Source: Oxalobacteraceae bacterium (lineage in GTDB: Bacteria; Pseudomonadota; Gammaproteobacteria; Burkholderiales; Burkholderiaceae_D). Taken from it: 60,216 bases of DNA. The position numbers were made by a program, and so were the translations under genes. The notes below the pieces were generated by a model. It made no database searches. It was not told the DNA's origin and worked only from the letters and a program-made list of their open reading frames with translations. Shown one piece after another: positions 1 through 7,904 of the stretch (positions within the stretch are counted from its first letter, which is position 1; every line of letters begins with the position of its first letter). The stretch lies in the NCBI GenBank assembly GCA_023259175.1, contig JAHFQV010000010.1, positions 1-60,216 of the forward strand, given 5' to 3'.

Positions 1-12
1 AAGGAAGTTCAA

Positions 13-408
13 ATGGCGATTAATTTGAAAGAAGTTGACGGAGTTCCAGTAAAAATAAAGCATAGGGCTTCCTGCCATTGTGGCTTGGTCGAATTTGAGC
101 TTGATCTTCCTGAGGGCTTGATTGATGTGCGGCGTTGTGATTGCTCGCTTTGTCGGCGAAGAGGCGCGATTGCGGCGTCAATTCCGCTTTCAGGAATCAA
201 TATTTTAAGCGGTGAAAATCTGCTCAAGACCTACCAATTTAATACAAAAACAGCGATGCATTTTTTTTGCAGCAACTGCGGTATTTATACACACCATCAG
301 CGCCGGTCAAATCCTAGTCAATATGGCTTTAATGTAGCCTGTCTCGAAGGAATTAACCCTTTGAAAATACCCAATATTCCTACCTATAATCCTAGAAACG
401 GCGATTGA
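13..408 (+). CDS. GFA-family (glutathione-dependent formaldehyde-activating-like) zinc protein, C-terminus altered
   Basis: 131 residues. The zinc ligands of the GFA/CENP-V fold are visible: CxC at C21/C23, CxCxxC at C42/C44/C47 and CxxC at C86/C89. The family name comes from a formaldehyde-glutathione protein, but most members have unknown substrates, so no reaction is assigned. The ATG at 13 follows an AAGGAAG ribosome site at 1-7. The last codons (IPTYNPRNGD) enter an inverted-repeat element that begins about 391; family members usually continue a little differently after the IPTY-type motif, so I infer the element supplied the present C-terminus and stop codon. Upstream context lies outside the window. 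Confidence 0.85.
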   Translation: MAINLKEVDGVPVKIKHRASCHCGLVEFELDLPEGLIDVRRCDCSLCRRRGAIAASIPLSGINILSGENLLKTYQFNTKTAMHFFCSNCGIYTHHQRRSNPSQYGFNVACLEGINPLKIPNIPTYNPRNGD

Positions 409-627
409 CCGCTCAATTTTGTCAATAATCTCTTGATTTACCACGAGGTTGAACTGTTTATGCTTCCCGCCATTTAAGTGACTACGCTACGAACATGATT
501 GCACACTTTTTCGGCTCTCTGGCGTTGTTGTTCCTCCTATCAACGTGGAGGTTGCGTCGTCGTCACGCCTAGCCAGAAAGCCGAAAAAATGCACACTCAA
601 GTCCGTCCAATCACCGTTTCTAGGATG
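388..627. repeat. Nested inverted-repeat intergenic element
   Basis: Outer arms: CTAGAAACGGCGATTGAC (392-409) and the reverse complement of CTAGAAACGGTGATTGGAC (602-623 region). Inner arms: about 24 bp at 500-523 and its near complement at 566-597, each containing the core TTTTTCGGCT-(C/T)TCTGGC. The whole 240-bp segment is therefore a palindrome-like unit able to form a long hairpin. No transposase is present. It overlaps the 3' end of the GFA gene. It could be a MITE or a family-specific intergenic repeat; I see no second full copy in this window. Any open frame inside it is a by-product of the palindrome. Confidence 0.7.
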
Positions 628-767
628 ATGGTGTAAATCACCCTGCAGATCGCCAATAAAGCCTGCGCAGAGCTGTTTTTCTGCTCGAATTTTAATCGCA
701 GGCTTGTGCCAAGATCTCAAATTGCATGCCCGCAATTGAACGACCATGTGTCCTAAAAATAATACGC

Positions 768-785
768 CGTATCAAAAATGATACG
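768..785. promoter_or_regulatory. 18-bp dyad, candidate regulator box 1 upstream of alr
   Basis: Perfect inverted repeat CGTATC-N6-GATACG. The 6-6-6 layout matches the TyrR box layout (TGTAAA-N6-TTTACA in E. coli) although the half-site differs. A second dyad of the same form lies at 850-867, and a TyrR/PhhR-like regulator is encoded at 3751-5319. Binding is inferred. Confidence 0.5.
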
Positions 786-849
786 ATACAGCTTCTACTC
801 CATTCCTCCCTCTTAAATTCGCATTTCTTCAGCGCCATCAATTTCCTCT

Positions 850-867
850 TGTATTTAATTTGATACA
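850..867. promoter_or_regulatory. 18-bp dyad, candidate regulator box 2 upstream of alr
   Basis: TGTATT-N6-GATACA, sharing (T/C)GTAT(T/C)-N6-GATAC(A/G) with the box at 768-785. It sits about 170-185 bp upstream of the sigma-54 promoter, a normal distance for an enhancer-like activator site. Confidence 0.5.
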
Positions 868-1033
868 CTCTATTCTGATAGAATCTTGGGTCGGCTTGTG
901 CGGCCCCGCGGTTTTGGCTTGGTTGTGTTGTCCGCTTGGGTGATGTGGCAGGCGCTTAAGTCCTTGAAAAATAGGGAGTCTTGTTTTTGTGGGGATGTTG
1001 ATGCTTGGCTCGTGTGGTGTGTTGCAGGTTTGA

Positions 1034-1049
1034 TGGCACGGTAATTGCG
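1034..1049 (+). promoter_or_regulatory. Sigma-54 (RpoN) promoter of alr
   Basis: TGGCACG-N4-TTGC at 1034-1048 matches the -24/-12 consensus (TGGCACG-N4-TTGCA) at every position except the final A. The predicted start is near 1060, about 27 bases before the alr ATG. The adjacent regulator retains GAFTGA, needed to contact sigma-54, which supports the call. Confidence 0.75.
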
Positions 1050-1086
1050 TTGTTTGGTCTGATTTTTACTCTGGGATTTTTGAAAT

Positions 1087-2205
1087 ATGCAACAAGAAAG
1101 AGGTCGTGCTGGCGCATTATTGACGATAGATTTGCGGGCGCTGCGCAATAATTTTCGGTTTTTGCAGGGTCTGTTGGGGCCGGCAGAATGTGGTGCTGCG
1201 GTGAAGGCGGATGCTTATGGCTTAGGCGCGATTCCTGTGTCTCAGGCTTTGGTGGCTGAAGGCTGTCGTCATTTGTTTGTCGCGCAACTGGAGGAGGCGA
1301 TTAGTTTGCGTGCGCATATTGCGCCGGAGATCGCGATTTATGTGATGCACGGTTCGCCTGTTGGTTATGAGGCCGAATTTTTGGAATACGCTTGTACGCC
1401 CGTTTTAAATAGTTTGGATCAAATCCGTGCTTGGCGCGCGCTTGCCGTGACGAAGCGACAAGCACTGCCTGCGATTATTCAGATTGATACCGGCATGGCA
1501 CGTATGGGCTTGTCGCGCGCGGAGATGAAGGCTTGGTTTGCCGATGCGAGTTTGACCGAGGGCATCGATCTGCGCTATGTGATGAGTCATCTTGCCTGCG
1601 CTGAGGATCAACTTGATCCTATGAATCAACAGCAGCTCCAGGCATTTCAAATTTTCTTGACGCATTTGCGCTTGCAATATCCTTCGCTTAAGGCGAGTTT
1701 TGCTAATTCATCGGGCATTTTTTTGGGAGGCGATTTTCATTTTGATTTGGCGCGCCCTGGGGCGGCCTTGTACGGTGTCGCGCCTGTCGCTGGGCAGGAA
1801 AGTCCGATGGAGTCGGTGGTGCAATTGCAAGGGCGGATTATCCAGACACGCGATATCGCAATGGGTACGACGGTGGGTTACAGTAAAACCTGGAAAGCGA
1901 CGCAGCCTTCACGCATTGCGACAGTCGCGGTGGGGTATGCCGATGGCTGGTTGCGTAGTTTGAGTAATTGCGGTGTCGCGCATATTGCGGGCATCGAGGT
2001 GCCTATGGTGGGCAATGTGTCGATGGATACGATTACGCTGAATGTTTCGCATGTACCGCCCGCGCTTTTGGTGCCGGGTGCTTTGGTCGATCTGATTTGT
2101 CCTGATAACACCGTTGATCAAGTGGCTAAGCAAGCTGGGACGATAGGATATGAAATTTTGACGAGTTTGGGACCTCGATATCAGCGACATTATGTGGATG
2201 TTTGA
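1087..2205 (+). CDS. alr: Alanine racemase
   Basis: 372 residues, usual length for the PLP-dependent fold-III racemase. It interconverts L- and D-alanine in the cytoplasm. K40 in AVKADAYGLG is the PLP Schiff-base lysine; Y265 in TTVGYSKTW is the second catalytic base; an AVGYADGW motif follows. The next gene is dadA, so a catabolic (DadX-like) role in feeding D-alanine to DadA is likely, although the same enzyme could also supply peptidoglycan. The sigma-54 promoter at 1034 and upstream dyads suggest inducible control. There is no clear Shine-Dalgarno immediately before the ATG. Confidence 0.95.
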   Translation: MQQERGRAGALLTIDLRALRNNFRFLQGLLGPAECGAAVKADAYGLGAIPVSQALVAEGCRHLFVAQLEEAISLRAHIAPEIAIYVMHGSPVGYEAEFLEYACTPVLNSLDQIRAWRALAVTKRQALPAIIQIDTGMARMGLSRAEMKAWFADASLTEGIDLRYVMSHLACAEDQLDPMNQQQLQAFQIFLTHLRLQYPSLKASFANSSGIFLGGDFHFDLARPGAALYGVAPVAGQESPMESVVQLQGRIIQTRDIAMGTTVGYSKTWKATQPSRIATVAVGYADGWLRSLSNCGVAHIAGIEVPMVGNVSMDTITLNVSHVPPALLVPGALVDLICPDNTVDQVAKQAGTIGYEILTSLGPRYQRHYVDV

Positions 2206-2238
2206 TTAGGGCGATTGCGTGAAGAAGAGATGCTAAAA

Positions 2239-2280
2239 ACCCCTTCACACTGAGGCACTGGGGCGTAGAGATACAGAGGA
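2239..2280. repeat. Dispersed GAGGCAC-type intergenic repeat, copy 1
   Basis: ACCCCTTCACACTGAGGCAC followed by an ACAGAGGA tail. It aligns with copies at 5344-5374, 15563-15600 and 15742-15770. It lies between alr and dadA and holds no gene. Confidence 0.5.
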
Positions 2281-2336
2281 AAATCAAGAGGAATGGTTTT
2301 GCATTGATACAGCTTCATGCTTCCCTAAAGGTTTGA

Positions 2337-2352
2337 GGGGGCTAGTCTTGCA
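2337..2352 (+). promoter_or_regulatory. Possible second sigma-54 promoter, upstream of dadA
   Basis: GG at 2338-2339 and GC at 2350-2351 are separated by the required 10 bases, and the -12 element TTGCA is perfect. The -24 element (GGGGGCT) is poor. A GATACA half-site like the alr boxes is at 2306-2311. The dadA ATG is at 2385. Confidence 0.35.
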
Positions 2353-2384
2353 AATCGAAATTTGAGTAAACAAAGGAATCGAGC

Positions 2385-3662
2385 ATGAAAGTAGTTATTT
2401 TAGGTGCGGGTGTGATCGGTACGGCTTCGGCCTATTTTTTAGCAAAAGCGGGACATGAGGTGACAGTTCTTGAACGGCAAAACGGCCCGGCCTTGGAAAC
2501 GAGTTTTGCTAATGCGGGTGAGATTTCTCCTGGTTATTCTGCACCTTGGGCGGGTCCTGGTGTTCCGCTTAAAGCGATTAAGTGGTTGATGATGGAGCAT
2601 AGTCCTTTGTCGATACGGCCTAGTCTAGACCCGGCAATGTGGCGTTGGATTTTTCAGATGCTGACCAATTGCACTAGCCATCGCTACGAGATCAATAAAA
2701 GTCGTATGTTGAGAATGGCGCAGTATAGTCGTGAGGTGTTACAGCAGTTACGTGAAGACACGGGTATCGCTTACGATGAAAGAACGCAAGGCACCTTGCA
2801 GCTTTTTCGGAATCAACAGCAGGTCGATGGCTCGGCCACGGATATCGAAATTTTGCAGCGCTATGACGTGAATTATGAAGTCTTGGATGTCGCAGGCTGT
2901 TTGAAAGTCGAGCCAGCATTGGCAAGGGTGCGCGAAAAATTTGTCGGCGCTTTGCGTTTGCCGGGCGACGAAACGGGCGACTGTTTTAAGTTCACGCAAA
3001 ATCTTGCGAAACTGGCCGAAGGCTTGGGCGTGAAATTTGAGTACGGCGTCAGCATTGAAAAAGTGATAGGCGAAGGCGATCAAATTACAGGTGTTAAAAC
3101 CTCAAAAGGAATGATGATTGCGGATCGCTACTTGCTCGCTTTGGGTAGTTATTCGCCGTTGATGTTGCGTGAGTTGGGGATCAAAATTCCGGTGTACCCG
3201 ATTAAAGGCTACTCCATTACGGTTCCGATTACGAATGCTCAAGCAGCACCTGAATCGACGATTATGGACGAGACTTACAAAGTGGCGATCACACGTTTGG
3301 GCGACCGAATTCGAGTGGGCGGGACGGCGGAAATTACGGGTTACAAACTCGATTTGCGGGAATCACGTCGTCGTACTTTGGTGCATTCGGTGACCGATTT
3401 ATTTCCTGACGGTGGCGATGTCAGTAAGGCAGAGTTTTGGACAGGATTGCGTCCGATGACACCGGACGGCACACCTGTTATCGGGCCAACGCCGTATCGT
3501 AATTTGTTTTTGAATACGGGACATGGCACGCTGGGATGGACCATGTCTTGTGGTTCAGGGCAGTTCATCGCCGATATTATTTCGGGTAAAAAGCCAGCGA
3601 TTTCCACTGAGGGTTTATTCATGGATCGATACGGCAGCGTGAATCGACCGATTGCAATTTGA
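2385..3662 (+). CDS. dadA: D-amino acid dehydrogenase, FAD-dependent subunit
   Basis: 425 residues, usual length. The N-terminus is a Rossmann FAD site, G7-x-G9-x-x-G12, followed by the VTVLE acid that binds the ribose. The C-terminal [16 protein letters not shown] and [14 protein letters not shown] segments are typical of DadA. It oxidises D-alanine and other D-amino acids to 2-oxo acids at the inner membrane, passing electrons to the respiratory chain. The ATG has AAAGGAA upstream. It sits 179 bp after alr in the same direction and 88 bp before the regulator gene. Confidence 0.95.
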   Translation: MKVVILGAGVIGTASAYFLAKAGHEVTVLERQNGPALETSFANAGEISPGYSAPWAGPGVPLKAIKWLMMEHSPLSIRPSLDPAMWRWIFQMLTNCTSHRYEINKSRMLRMAQYSREVLQQLREDTGIAYDERTQGTLQLFRNQQQVDGSATDIEILQRYDVNYEVLDVAGCLKVEPALARVREKFVGALRLPGDETGDCFKFTQNLAKLAEGLGVKFEYGVSIEKVIGEGDQITGVKTSKGMMIADRYLLALGSYSPLMLRELGIKIPVYPIKGYSITVPITNAQAAPESTIMDETYKVAITRLGDRIRVGGTAEITGYKLDLRESRRRTLVHSVTDLFPDGGDVSKAEFWTGLRPMTPDGTPVIGPTPYRNLFLNTGHGTLGWTMSCGSGQFIADIISGKKPAISTEGLFMDRYGSVNRPIAI

Positions 3663-3675
3663 TTCGTAGTGTGAC

Positions 3676-3702
3676 CACTCAATTCTGTGTTGAGTGATTT
3701 TA
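3676..3702 (+). terminator. Weak hairpin after dadA
   Basis: CACTCAA / TTGAGTG stem with a 7-base loop followed by ATTTTAAT. The short stem and broken T-run make it a weak or regulatory terminator. Confidence 0.3.
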
Positions 3703-3750
3703 ATACTTTGTGATTTTTTAAATTCTTATCGAGCAAGCAGAGTTAAGCCT

Positions 3751-5319
3751 ATGCGCATTAATATTCCCTTCCAAGATCGGGTCGGTATCGCTCATGAAAT
3801 TTTAGCGGTGTTGGCGCGTCAGGGTTTGAATGTGCAGGCGGTCGAGGTGGAGCCGCCGAATATTTATATCGATATTCCTGAGCTCAAACAAAGTATGCTG
3901 CCCGCATTACAGGCCGATTGCGATCAAGTGCCTGGCGTGGCGACGATAGAAGTCGTCGATATTTTGCCGGGCATGCGCCGTAGCTTGAATCTTGACACGA
4001 TCATGGCGGTGATGGAAGACCCGGTGTTGGCGATTGATGCCCTAGGGCGAATTGTGGTCGCGAATGCGGCGGCGGCCGAAGTCGTGCGTTGTAGCGAAAA
4101 ACAATTGTGTGAGAAATCGCTCTACCAAGTGCTGCAAGACAGTACGATACAACACGAGCTCATCGCCAATGAATTCTGCGCTCCGACGCGCGAAGTTTTG
4201 CTCAATGGCGAGCCATTCTTAATGGATGTGACACCGGTGTTTGAACCTTTGTCGGCAGGTACGGCGAGTGATGGAAAAGCAGTCGGCGCTTTACTGACAT
4301 TGACTGCGCCGAAACGCATTGGTGAGCGCCTGCATGCGATTCAGCGTGTGGATGTCGCGGGTTTTGAGGCCATTATTGGTGAGTCTGAGCAAATTCGTTC
4401 GCTCAAAAAACGTGCGGCGCGGGTGGCGGTGGTGGATGCGCCTTTGGTGATTACGGGTGAAACGGGCACGGGCAAGGAGCTACTTGCGCAAGCTTGTCAT
4501 GGGGTGAGTGCGCGTCGCAATGCACCTTTTTTAGAGCTCAATTGCGCAGCACTCCCTGAGAGCTTGGCCGAAAGCGAATTGTTTGGTTATATGGCGGGTG
4601 CATTTACAGGCGCTAATCGCGGCGGCAAGCCTGGGCTATTTGAAATGGCCGATGGCGGTACGGTATTTTTGGATGAAGTGGGCGAGATGTCGCTGTATTT
4701 ACAGGCCAAATTACTGCGTTTTTTGAATGATGGAAAATTTCGCCGCATCGGTGGCGATAAAGAGATTAAAGTCGATGTGCGTATCATTAGCGCTACCCAT
4801 CGTAATTTGCGAAAAATGGCGCAGGAAGGTAGTTTTCGCGAAGACTTGTTTTATCGTTTGAATGTGCTGCATTTAGAGATGCCCGCTTTACGTGAGCGCG
4901 CTGATGATATTTTGCTGTTGGCACGGCATTTTATCGAACGCGCTTGTACTCAGGCACAAAAACCGATTTCACGCCTGAATCAATCCGCGACGACGGCCAT
5001 GCTCAACAATCGCTGGCCGGGGAATGTACGGCAATTACAGAACGTGGTGTTCAGAGCCATTACCATGTCCGACCAAAAGGTGCTCGATGCCGGTGATCTC
5101 GATTGGGCCGAAGGCAGTATCGCCAATGAAAATGTGGCCTTGAATTATACCGATGAGCCGACCGAGACTTGGGATGTGCTCATTAATCAATTTGAGTCAG
5201 CACTCCTCAATAAACTTTATCAGGATTATCCATCCAGTCGTAAATTGGCTGCACGCTTGGATACCTCACACTCCATGATCGCGGCGAAATTGCGTAAGCA
5301 TGGTATCGCTAGGAAGTGA
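3751..5319 (+). CDS. TyrR/PhhR-like sigma-54-dependent transcriptional activator
   Basis: 522 residues from the ATG at 3751; an upstream in-frame start at 3694 would add 19 residues before the ACT domain and is unlikely. Domains: ACT about 1-70, PAS about 80-185, AAA+ about 205-435, Fis-type HTH about 495-518. Walker A is GETGTGKE (236-243), GAFTGA is intact (283-288), Walker B is FLDE (306-309), and RWPGNVRQL is at 421-429. E. coli TyrR lacks GAFTGA and works with sigma-70; Pseudomonas PhhR keeps it and works with sigma-54. This protein is therefore PhhR-like in mechanism. Adjacent alr-dadA with a sigma-54 promoter is the obvious target; the tyrosine-degradation genes at 51.5-54.2 kb are a second possibility. 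Confidence 0.88.
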   Translation: MRINIPFQDRVGIAHEILAVLARQGLNVQAVEVEPPNIYIDIPELKQSMLPALQADCDQVPGVATIEVVDILPGMRRSLNLDTIMAVMEDPVLAIDALGRIVVANAAAAEVVRCSEKQLCEKSLYQVLQDSTIQHELIANEFCAPTREVLLNGEPFLMDVTPVFEPLSAGTASDGKAVGALLTLTAPKRIGERLHAIQRVDVAGFEAIIGESEQIRSLKKRAARVAVVDAPLVITGETGTGKELLAQACHGVSARRNAPFLELNCAALPESLAESELFGYMAGAFTGANRGGKPGLFEMADGGTVFLDEVGEMSLYLQAKLLRFLNDGKFRRIGGDKEIKVDVRIISATHRNLRKMAQEGSFREDLFYRLNVLHLEMPALRERADDILLLARHFIERACTQAQKPISRLNQSATTAMLNNRWPGNVRQLQNVVFRAITMSDQKVLDAGDLDWAEGSIANENVALNYTDEPTETWDVLINQFESALLNKLYQDYPSSRKLAARLDTSHSMIAAKLRKHGIARK

Positions 5320-5343
5320 AACCAGAGGTAGCTAGAAAAGTGA

Positions 5344-5374
5344 AGTTTTCTCAGTGCCTCTGCGGTGAGCGGTT
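5344..5374. repeat. Dispersed GAGGCAC-type intergenic repeat, copy 2 (reverse orientation)
   Basis: Contains TCTCAGTGCCTCTGCGGTGA, the reverse-strand form of the repeat seen at 2239, 15563 and 15742. It fills the gap between the converging regulator gene and yacG. Confidence 0.5.
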
Positions 5375-5381
5375 TATGTTC

Positions 5382-5564
5382 TCAATTCAAATCGGACTGC
5401 TCAGGGTCTTCCGGTAGGTTGACCGCAGGGACGGTGTATTTTTCTTCGGCCCAAGCGCCGAGGTCGATTTGTTTGCAGCGCTCGGAGCAGAAGGGGCGAA
5501 ATTTACTTTCGGTATTCCATTGCACTTGAACCCCACATTGAGGGCAGTCTACGATTGTGGCCAT
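5382..5564 (-). CDS. yacG: DNA gyrase inhibitor YacG, zinc finger protein
   Basis: 60 residues. Zinc ligands are CxxC at C7/C10 and CxxxC at C26/C30, and the [12 protein letters not shown] core is diagnostic. Known homologues bind GyrB and inhibit gyrase in the cytoplasm. It is the last gene of the pilB-pilC-pilD-coaE-zapD-yacG block, immediately after the disrupted zapD. Confidence 0.93.
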   Translation of the reverse strand: MATIVDCPQCGVQVQWNTESKFRPFCSERCKQIDLGAWAEEKYTVPAVNLPEDPEQSDLN

Positions 5565-5572
5565 GCTCGATA

Positions 5573-6327
5573 TTAGAAATTGCAGAGGGTTAAATCAAAG
5601 GGGACATCGCCCTCGTAAGGCCGAGGTTTCATGTCGCCATCTTGTGACATGATACGTATCCATAACATGTATTTGTTCGCCGAGATTTCGGGAATGGCAC
5701 CCATTTCTTGCGGTAGGCTTACTCTCAGCAATTGGTAGACTTTGCCTTGCAACATTTGCTGAAAGCTGCCGCTGGTTGCGATGACTTTGGTGGTGCTTCC
5801 GGATTCACGTAAAAGGCGCAGAACGACCGCGATGGCGTCAAACAAAGGCGCAATCGGCGCAAACCATGTTTTGATGTCGTTGTAGCGTTTTTCGGCCGGC
5901 AGCTTTTTCCAGGCGTGGTAACTCGGGAGATCAAATTCGCAGGCGCCGCCGGGTATGATGGTGCGACCACGGATGCTCATTAGCCATTCATTTTCACGGA
6001 TACTTTGCCCGGTTTTGCCGGTGGCGGCGATTACTTACTACTTGCACTTTCTACTTCGGTAATCACTTGGCCTAGCATGTCTGCTTGCACATTCGGATTA
6101 CTCTTAAAACCCAGTAAAGTGTTTTTTTGACGGTCAAGCTCCTGCAGGAGATCAGATTTGAGGTCGGCACGTCCTGCTACTTCTAGCATTTCAAAAATAG
6201 TGGCGATGGCGACGTGGTGTTGCAGAGGATCGGACTGATGCAAGAAAAAGCTAAATTTTTCGTACAGGTCTTCTAGCCGCAATAACGTGCGAATACGCTC
6301 GTTGAAAGGGTATTCGTAAACAATCAA
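5573..6327 (-). pseudogene. zapD: zapD, cell division protein, split by a single-base frameshift
   Basis: The N-terminal part (6327 to 6031, 98 residues, starting [19 protein letters not shown]) ends at a TAA directly after ESASSK. The next frame then reads [21 protein letters not shown] and continues to the normal end (LTLCNF) at 5573. The two parts together give about 251 residues, the usual ZapD length. Restoring one base near 6033-6034 would rejoin the frames. No slippery heptamer is present, so programmed frameshifting is unlikely; a true mutation or a sequencing error remains possible. ZapD crosslinks FtsZ filaments at the division ring and is not essential in E. coli. Position between coaE and yacG is the normal one. 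Confidence 0.88.
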
Positions 6328-6421
6328 AATAAATTCCCTGAAAATTGGTGTGCGAGGCTAACACAAATCAAACTTCGCATGATTCTGAACCAAGCGGCGG
6401 AAAAATACAAACATTGTGTGC

Positions 6422-7039
6422 TTAGTTTGCGCATAGACCCGCTAAATAAAGGTATTTTTGATGCAGTTGTTCGACTTGTGCCGCTACTTGCGATAAGTCG
6501 AGTTCAGAATTGATAATGTCGTTGGCGCGTTTGAGTCTTTCCACGCGGCTGATTTGGGCTTGCATGATGCGTTCAATGTCGGCTTGGCTGAGGCCATTGC
6601 GTGCCATGACGCGTTGAATTTGGGTTTGCTCTTTGCAATCGACGACGATGCTACGCACAATACGGCTTTCCCAATCGCCTGACTCAAAAAGAAGAGGTAC
6701 GACGAAAATCAAATAAGCGGCCTTCGTCTCTTGCGCTTGTCGTTCGCATTCTTGTCGGATTAAGGGGTGCAGAATAGCTTCTAGTGCTTGCCTAGCCTCT
6801 GGATGCGTGAAGGCGTGTTCGCGCATTTTTTTTCTATCCATTGCGCCATCAGGGCCAATGAAATGGATGCCGAATTGAGCTTGAATCGCGGCCATTGCCC
6901 CACCATCAACGCCAGTTAAAGCATGGGCGATCAGGTCGGTGTCGATGAGTGGAACGCCGCGTTGGGCGAATAGATTGGCGACCGTGGTTTTGCCACTCCC
7001 AATGCCGCCGGTGAGCCCTAATCTTAAGGGAGGTGGCAT
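6422..7039 (-). CDS. coaE: Dephospho-CoA kinase
   Basis: 205 residues, normal length. The P-loop is G11-GIGSGKT-18, followed by the DTD motif (GVPLIDTDLIAH) and a VPLLFE segment typical of CoaE. It phosphorylates dephospho-CoA with ATP in the last step of coenzyme A synthesis. It follows pilD by one base on the minus strand, so it is probably co-transcribed and translationally linked with the pilus genes, as in many beta- and gammaproteobacteria. Confidence 0.96.
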   Translation of the reverse strand: MPPPLRLGLTGGIGSGKTTVANLFAQRGVPLIDTDLIAHALTGVDGGAMAAIQAQFGIHFIGPDGAMDRKKMREHAFTHPEARQALEAILHPLIRQECERQAQETKAAYLIFVVPLLFESGDWESRIVRSIVVDCKEQTQIQRVMARNGLSQADIERIMQAQISRVERLKRANDIINSELDLSQVAAQVEQLHQKYLYLAGLCAN

Positions 7040-7040
7040 T

Positions 7041-7904
7041 TTAAAAAACCAGACCCAAATACAGTTGATTGAGACTCTTTCCCCAAATTAAAGCGATCAA
7101 GCCCGCGGCAGTCAGATAGGGGCCAAAAGGAATATGCTTATCGTAGCCCATTTTTTTGAACAAAATAAGCGATACCCCCACGACGGCACCCACTGCCGAA
7201 GATAAAAGTATGATCAAGGGCAGCATTTGCCAGCCCATCCAAGCGCCGAGTGCGGCCAAGAGTTTGAAGTCACCATAACCCATACCCTCTTTCCCACGTA
7301 TGAGCTTAAACAGCCAGTACACGGTCCAAAGCGCAAGATAGCCAGCAGCAGCACCCATGACCGCTTGAGGCAAGCTTGTGAAAGTACCTTTGAGGTTTAC
7401 CAGTAAGCCCAGCCAAAGTAGGGGTAGACTTAGATCGTCAGGAATTACCATCGTATCGGCATCAATCATGGTGATCACAATCAGGAACCAAGCAAATACC
7501 ACTGCAGCCATGCCCGCAATACCGCTGCCAAAATGCCAGACCAGCGCGGCACTGACTAGGCCGGTGATGGTTTCAACGATGGGATAACGTTTGGAAATTG
7601 GTGCACGGCAGCCGGTACATCGACCGCCGATGATGAGGTAACTCAAGACAGGAATATTTTCCAGTTCCGTGATCTTGTGGCCACAATGCGGGCAGGCTGA
7701 GCGTGGCAAAATGAGATTGTAGCGATCCGTGTGTCGATGTGGGCGGTCTAATTCATCATCAACACAATTATCAGTTTCACGTTGCATCATGATGGGCATG
7801 CGATGAATCACCACATTGAGAAAGCTGCCGATCAAGAGGCCGAGTACACCAAAAAATATCGTTGCAAATACGTCGCCGGCTTGGGTAAACACAAAATAAT
7901 CCAT
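7041..7904 (-). CDS. pilD: Type IV prepilin leader peptidase / N-methyltransferase
   Basis: 287 residues, multi-pass inner-membrane aspartic protease. The cytoplasmic zinc motif CPHC...CTGC lies in the first third. The two catalytic aspartates are in MIDADTMVIPD and GMGYGDFKLL. It cleaves type IV prepilins and type II pseudopilins and methylates the new N-terminus. The start codon overlaps the pilC stop (TAATG). Confidence 0.96.
   Translation of the reverse strand: MDYFVFTQAGDVFATIFFGVLGLLIGSFLNVVIHRMPIMMQRETDNCVDDELDRPHRHTDRYNLILPRSACPHCGHKITELENIPVLSYLIIGGRCTGCRAPISKRYPIVETITGLVSAALVWHFGSGIAGMAAVVFAWFLIVITMIDADTMVIPDDLSLPLLWLGLLVNLKGTFTSLPQAVMGAAAGYLALWTVYWLFKLIRGKEGMGYGDFKLLAALGAWMGWQMLPLIILLSSAVGAVVGVSLILFKKMGYDKHIPFGPYLTAAGLIALIWGKSLNQLYLGLVF

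Noticed and set aside
487-747. Minus-strand open frame of 86 codons
   Set aside because: It lies within and beyond the palindromic element, has no ribosome site and reads through repeat sequence; frames of this type are by-products of the repeat.
870-1148. Minus-strand open frame opposite the alr start
   Set aside because: Covers the sigma-54 promoter and the alr start on the other strand, low-complexity basic composition, no support.
6025-6040. Programmed frameshift in zapD
   Set aside because: No X-XXY-YYZ slippery sequence or stimulatory structure at the junction; a simple one-base loss explains it.
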